A DNA stretch of 64,000 nucleotides from Faecalispora sporosphaeroides DSM 1294. Lineage in GTDB: Bacteria; Bacillota; Clostridia; Oscillospirales; Acutalibacteraceae. The notes below the pieces were generated by a model that did no database searches, was not told the DNA's origin, and saw only the letters and a list, made by a program, of their open reading frames with translations. Location: positions 62,001 to 126,000 of the forward strand of contig KB911070.1 in assembly GCA_000383295.1 (NCBI GenBank), written 5' to 3'. Positions 61,840-64,000 of this stretch are shown in pieces; the first letter of the stretch is position 1; every line of letters begins with the position of its first letter. The position numbers and the translations under genes were made by a program.

Positions 61840-64000
61840 GTACGCTTTCCTCCGACAGGAACCAGCCCAGCCCCGAATAGCGCAGCGTCTTTCGATTGTT
61901 GTTGACCATGGCCTCGATCACCTGCTCCATGCCCACCAGAATCAGCAGCGATTTGGCGCGGGTGATGGCCGTGTAAAGCAGGTTGCGGTAATTCAGCTGC
62001 GACGGCCCGGTATACAGCGGAATCACCACCGCCTGAAATTCGTTGCCCTGGCTTTTGTGAACCGTCATGGCATACGCCAGGTCGAGCTCCGCCGCGCTTT
62101 CGAGCGGGTAGAGCACATAGCGGTCGTCCATCTGCACCGTGAGCGTACCGCCGCGCTTGTCAATTTCGAGCAGGATGCCGACATCGCCGTTGTACACGCC
62201 CTCGCCGGTGCTGCCGTCCGGGCGCTGCCAGGTCAGGTTATAGTCGTTGCGCACCTGCATCACCTTGTCACCCGTGCGCAGAACGGCGCCGTTCACATTG
62301 ATCTCGCGCTTCTGCGGCCCGGGAGGATTCAGTGCCTCTTGCAGGCGGCGGTTCATTTCCTCCGTGCCCACGGCGCCGCGCTTGCCGGGGCAGAGCACCT
62401 GAATATCAGCCGCGGGGTCGTAGCCGTAGGTGCGGGGCAAACGCTCGGTATACAGCCCAACGACCGTATCCGCGATGCGGTCGGCCTGCCGCATGGGCAG
62501 AAAGAAAAAGTCCCCGGTGCGGTCGTGCAGCTCCGGCATTTCGCCCGCCACCACACGGTGCGCATTGCGTACGATCAGGCTGTTCATCGACTGGCGGAAC
62601 ACCTCCTGCAGCTGCACGACGGGGAATTTGCCGCAGCGGATCAGATCGCCCAGCACGTTGCCCGCGCCGACGGACGGCAGCTGGTCGCAGTCGCCCACCA
62701 GAATCAGCCGGCAGCCGAGCGGGAGCGCGTGCAGCACGCTTTCAAACAGCTGAACGTCCACCATCGAGAGCTCGTCCAGCACCAGCGCGTCGCAATCCAG
62801 CAAATTTTTCTCGTTGCGCGCGAAGGTGGGCGCGTCGCGGTCGTTCCACTCCACCTGAAGCATCCGGTGGATGGTTTTCGCCTCCTTGCCCGTCACCTCA
62901 GACATGCGCTTCGCCGCCCGCCCGGTGGGCGCCGCAAGCAGCACCTTTTCCCCCTGCTCCTCCAGAATGGAAATGATGGCGTTGAGGGCCGTCGTTTTTC
63001 CGGTGCCGGGGCCGCCGGTCAAAATCAGCATCCCCTGCTCGAGCGCCTGCCGCACCGCCAGCTTCTGCCCCTCGGCATACGCGATGCCAAGGCGCTTTTC
63101 CACCGCCGCGATATACCCGCCGACATTTCGCAGCGACTGCGCCGGGTAGCGAAGCAGCATCAGCAGCCGCCCCGCGCAGTACGATTCGGACTGATAATAG
63201 CGCGGCAGAAAGATAAACTCCCGCCCCCCGAGCAGCTGGGGAATCAGCGCACGCTCTTCCTTCAACTCTTCGAGCACGGAGGAAAGCGTCTCCGGCTCCA
63301 CGCCGAGCATGCGCGCGGCGGCGGGAATCAGCTTGTCCTTCGGCAGGCAGGTATGGCCGTTGTTCGTGTTGTGCCGCAGCACATAGTGGAGTCCCGCGCG
63401 CAGGCGCGAAAAATCGTCCTGCTCCACGCTCGCGGATTCTGCGATGAGATCGGCGCGCCCAAAATCGATATCGACGCCGTCGGCGCACAGCAGAAATGGA
63501 TCGGTGCGAATCAGCTCTTTCGAGGAAGGGCCGTACTGCTTCCAAACCCGCAGAGCTTCTTCCGGCGTGATCCCAAACCCGCCAAGATACAACATAATTT
63601 CTCGAATCCCGTAAATGCGCTGGAACTCCTGTGCAATTTTTTCTGCTTTGGCGCGTGTCAAACCCTTGATGGTAGAAAGGCGCTCCGGCTCCTGCTCCAT
63701 CACCTCGAGCGTATGTTCGCCGAAGGCCTCCACCAAACGGGTCGCCGTGGCCGGGCCGATTCCCTTGATGGCGCCCGAGGACAGGTACCGCAGAATGGCG
63801 TCTGCCGTTTTGGGCGCGGAACGCTCGAATGCCTCCGCCTTAAACTGCTGGCCGAAGCTCGGGTGATGAATCCAGGTGCCGATGACGCGCAGCTCTTCCC
63901 CACAGCCAACCCAGGGGAGGGTGCCGACCACCGTGATCAGCTCCTCCCCTGCTTTCAGCTCCAGAATTTTATACCCGTTATTCTCATTGCTAAAGACAAT
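61829..64000 (-). CDS. recD2: RecD2-type ATP-dependent helicase, 5' end outside window
   Basis: SF1B DNA helicase of the RecD2 group, 5'-3' polarity, involved in replication and repair. At least 723 residues are present; the frame continues through the right window edge with a typical N-terminal OB-like segment (ITVVGTLPWVGCGEELRVIGTW). Helix-hairpin-helix repeats (GAIKGIGPATATRLVEAFG; IKGLTRAKAEKIAQEFQ) precede the Walker A motif GGPGTGKTTALNAI, motif II LDELSMVD, and the late VHKSQGNEF with an intact UvrD-like C-terminal part. Complete family members are about 740 residues, so only a few are missing. Confidence 0.94.
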   Translation of the reverse strand: MVFSNENNGYKILELKAGEELITVVGTLPWVGCGEELRVIGTWIHHPSFGQQFKAEAFERSAPKTADAILRYLSSGAIKGIGPATATRLVEAFGEHTLEVMEQEPERLSTIKGLTRAKAEKIAQEFQRIYGIREIMLYLGGFGITPEEALRVWKQYGPSSKELIRTDPFLLCADGVDIDFGRADLIAESASVEQDDFSRLRAGLHYVLRHNTNNGHTCLPKDKLIPAAARMLGVEPETLSSVLEELKEERALIPQLLGGREFIFLPRYYQSESYCAGRLLMLLRYPAQSLRNVGGYIAAVEKRLGIAYAEGQKLAVRQALEQGMLILTGGPGTGKTTALNAIISILEEQGEKVLLAAPTGRAAKRMSEVTGKEAKTIHRMLQVEWNDRDAPTFARNEKNLLDCDALVLDELSMVDVQLFESVLHALPLGCRLILVGDCDQLPSVGAGNVLGDLIRCGKFPVVQLQEVFRQSMNSLIVRNAHRVVAGEMPELHDRTGDFFFLPMRQADRIADTVVGLYTERLPRTYGYDPAADIQVLCPGKRGAVGTEEMNRRLQEALNPPGPQKREINVNGAVLRTGDKVMQVRNDYNLTWQRPDGSTGEGVYNGDVGILLEIDKRGGTLTVQMDDRYVLYPLESAAELDLAYAMTVHKSQGNEFQAVVIPLYTGPSQLNYRNLLYTAITRAKSLLILVGMEQVIEAMVNNNRKTLRYSGLGWFLSEESVHEM

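Overview
The window looks like chromosomal DNA from a spore-forming, GC-rich Clostridia member, most likely Oscillospiraceae/Ruminococcaceae-like. Support: an SpoVB-type flippase, dipicolinate synthase (dpaA/dpaB) behind a sigma-K-like promoter, MreB, ComF, RecD2, low-GC Gram-positive style Shine-Dalgarno sites with many TTG/GTG starts, and a Tn4451-type mobile element. I saw no rRNA, tRNA or CRISPR array. The genus assignment is inference.

Layout. 0-4 kb: end of a sensor kinase, then a thiamin salvage operon (thiW-thiM-thiE) behind a TPP riboswitch plus a second, terminator-embedded riboswitch-like RNA. 4-10 kb: prmA, spoVB-like flippase, a PF06541 membrane protein, a Cys-rich leader peptide and O-acetylhomoserine sulfhydrylase. 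10-19 kb: a YhfC/DUF3887 membrane pair, pyrB-pyrI-ppa behind a likely attenuator, marR, gpsA, a TetR-controlled pair of uncharacterised proteins with a nested palindromic operator, a second O-acetylhomoserine sulfhydrylase and a HIT protein. 19-24 kb: a TetM-like GTPase fused to a Rae1/YacP-type nuclease, a WYL regulator and yaaA.

24.4-32.9 kb is a foreign, mostly AT-richer block: a large serine recombinase interrupted by one in-frame stop, TnpW, a MobV relaxase, a PIN-domain nuclease on its own promoter, a sigma-like HTH protein with a hairpin over its ribosome-binding site, and a PadR-controlled ABC exporter. Four near-identical palindromes mark the gene boundaries of its left two thirds.

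33-36 kb returns to core genes (dpaB, dpaA, murC). 36.5-44.7 kb is a GntR-controlled hexonate/hexuronate catabolic operon (zinc dehydrogenase, TRAP transporter, UxuB, UxuA) that fits L-gulonate or fructuronate use. 45-58.6 kb is a second, larger catabolic region on the minus strand: a five-gene Liv-type ABC importer, IlvD/Edd dehydratase, LacI regulator, TIM-barrel isomerase, Old Yellow Enzyme, zinc dehydrogenase, SDR and a fumarate-reductase-like flavoprotein. Five LacI-type palindromes occur at three points in it. Its substrate is not evident, and it is one of the best candidates for an undescribed pathway. 59-64 kb: pentapeptide-repeat protein, mreB, comF and recD2, which is cut by the right edge.
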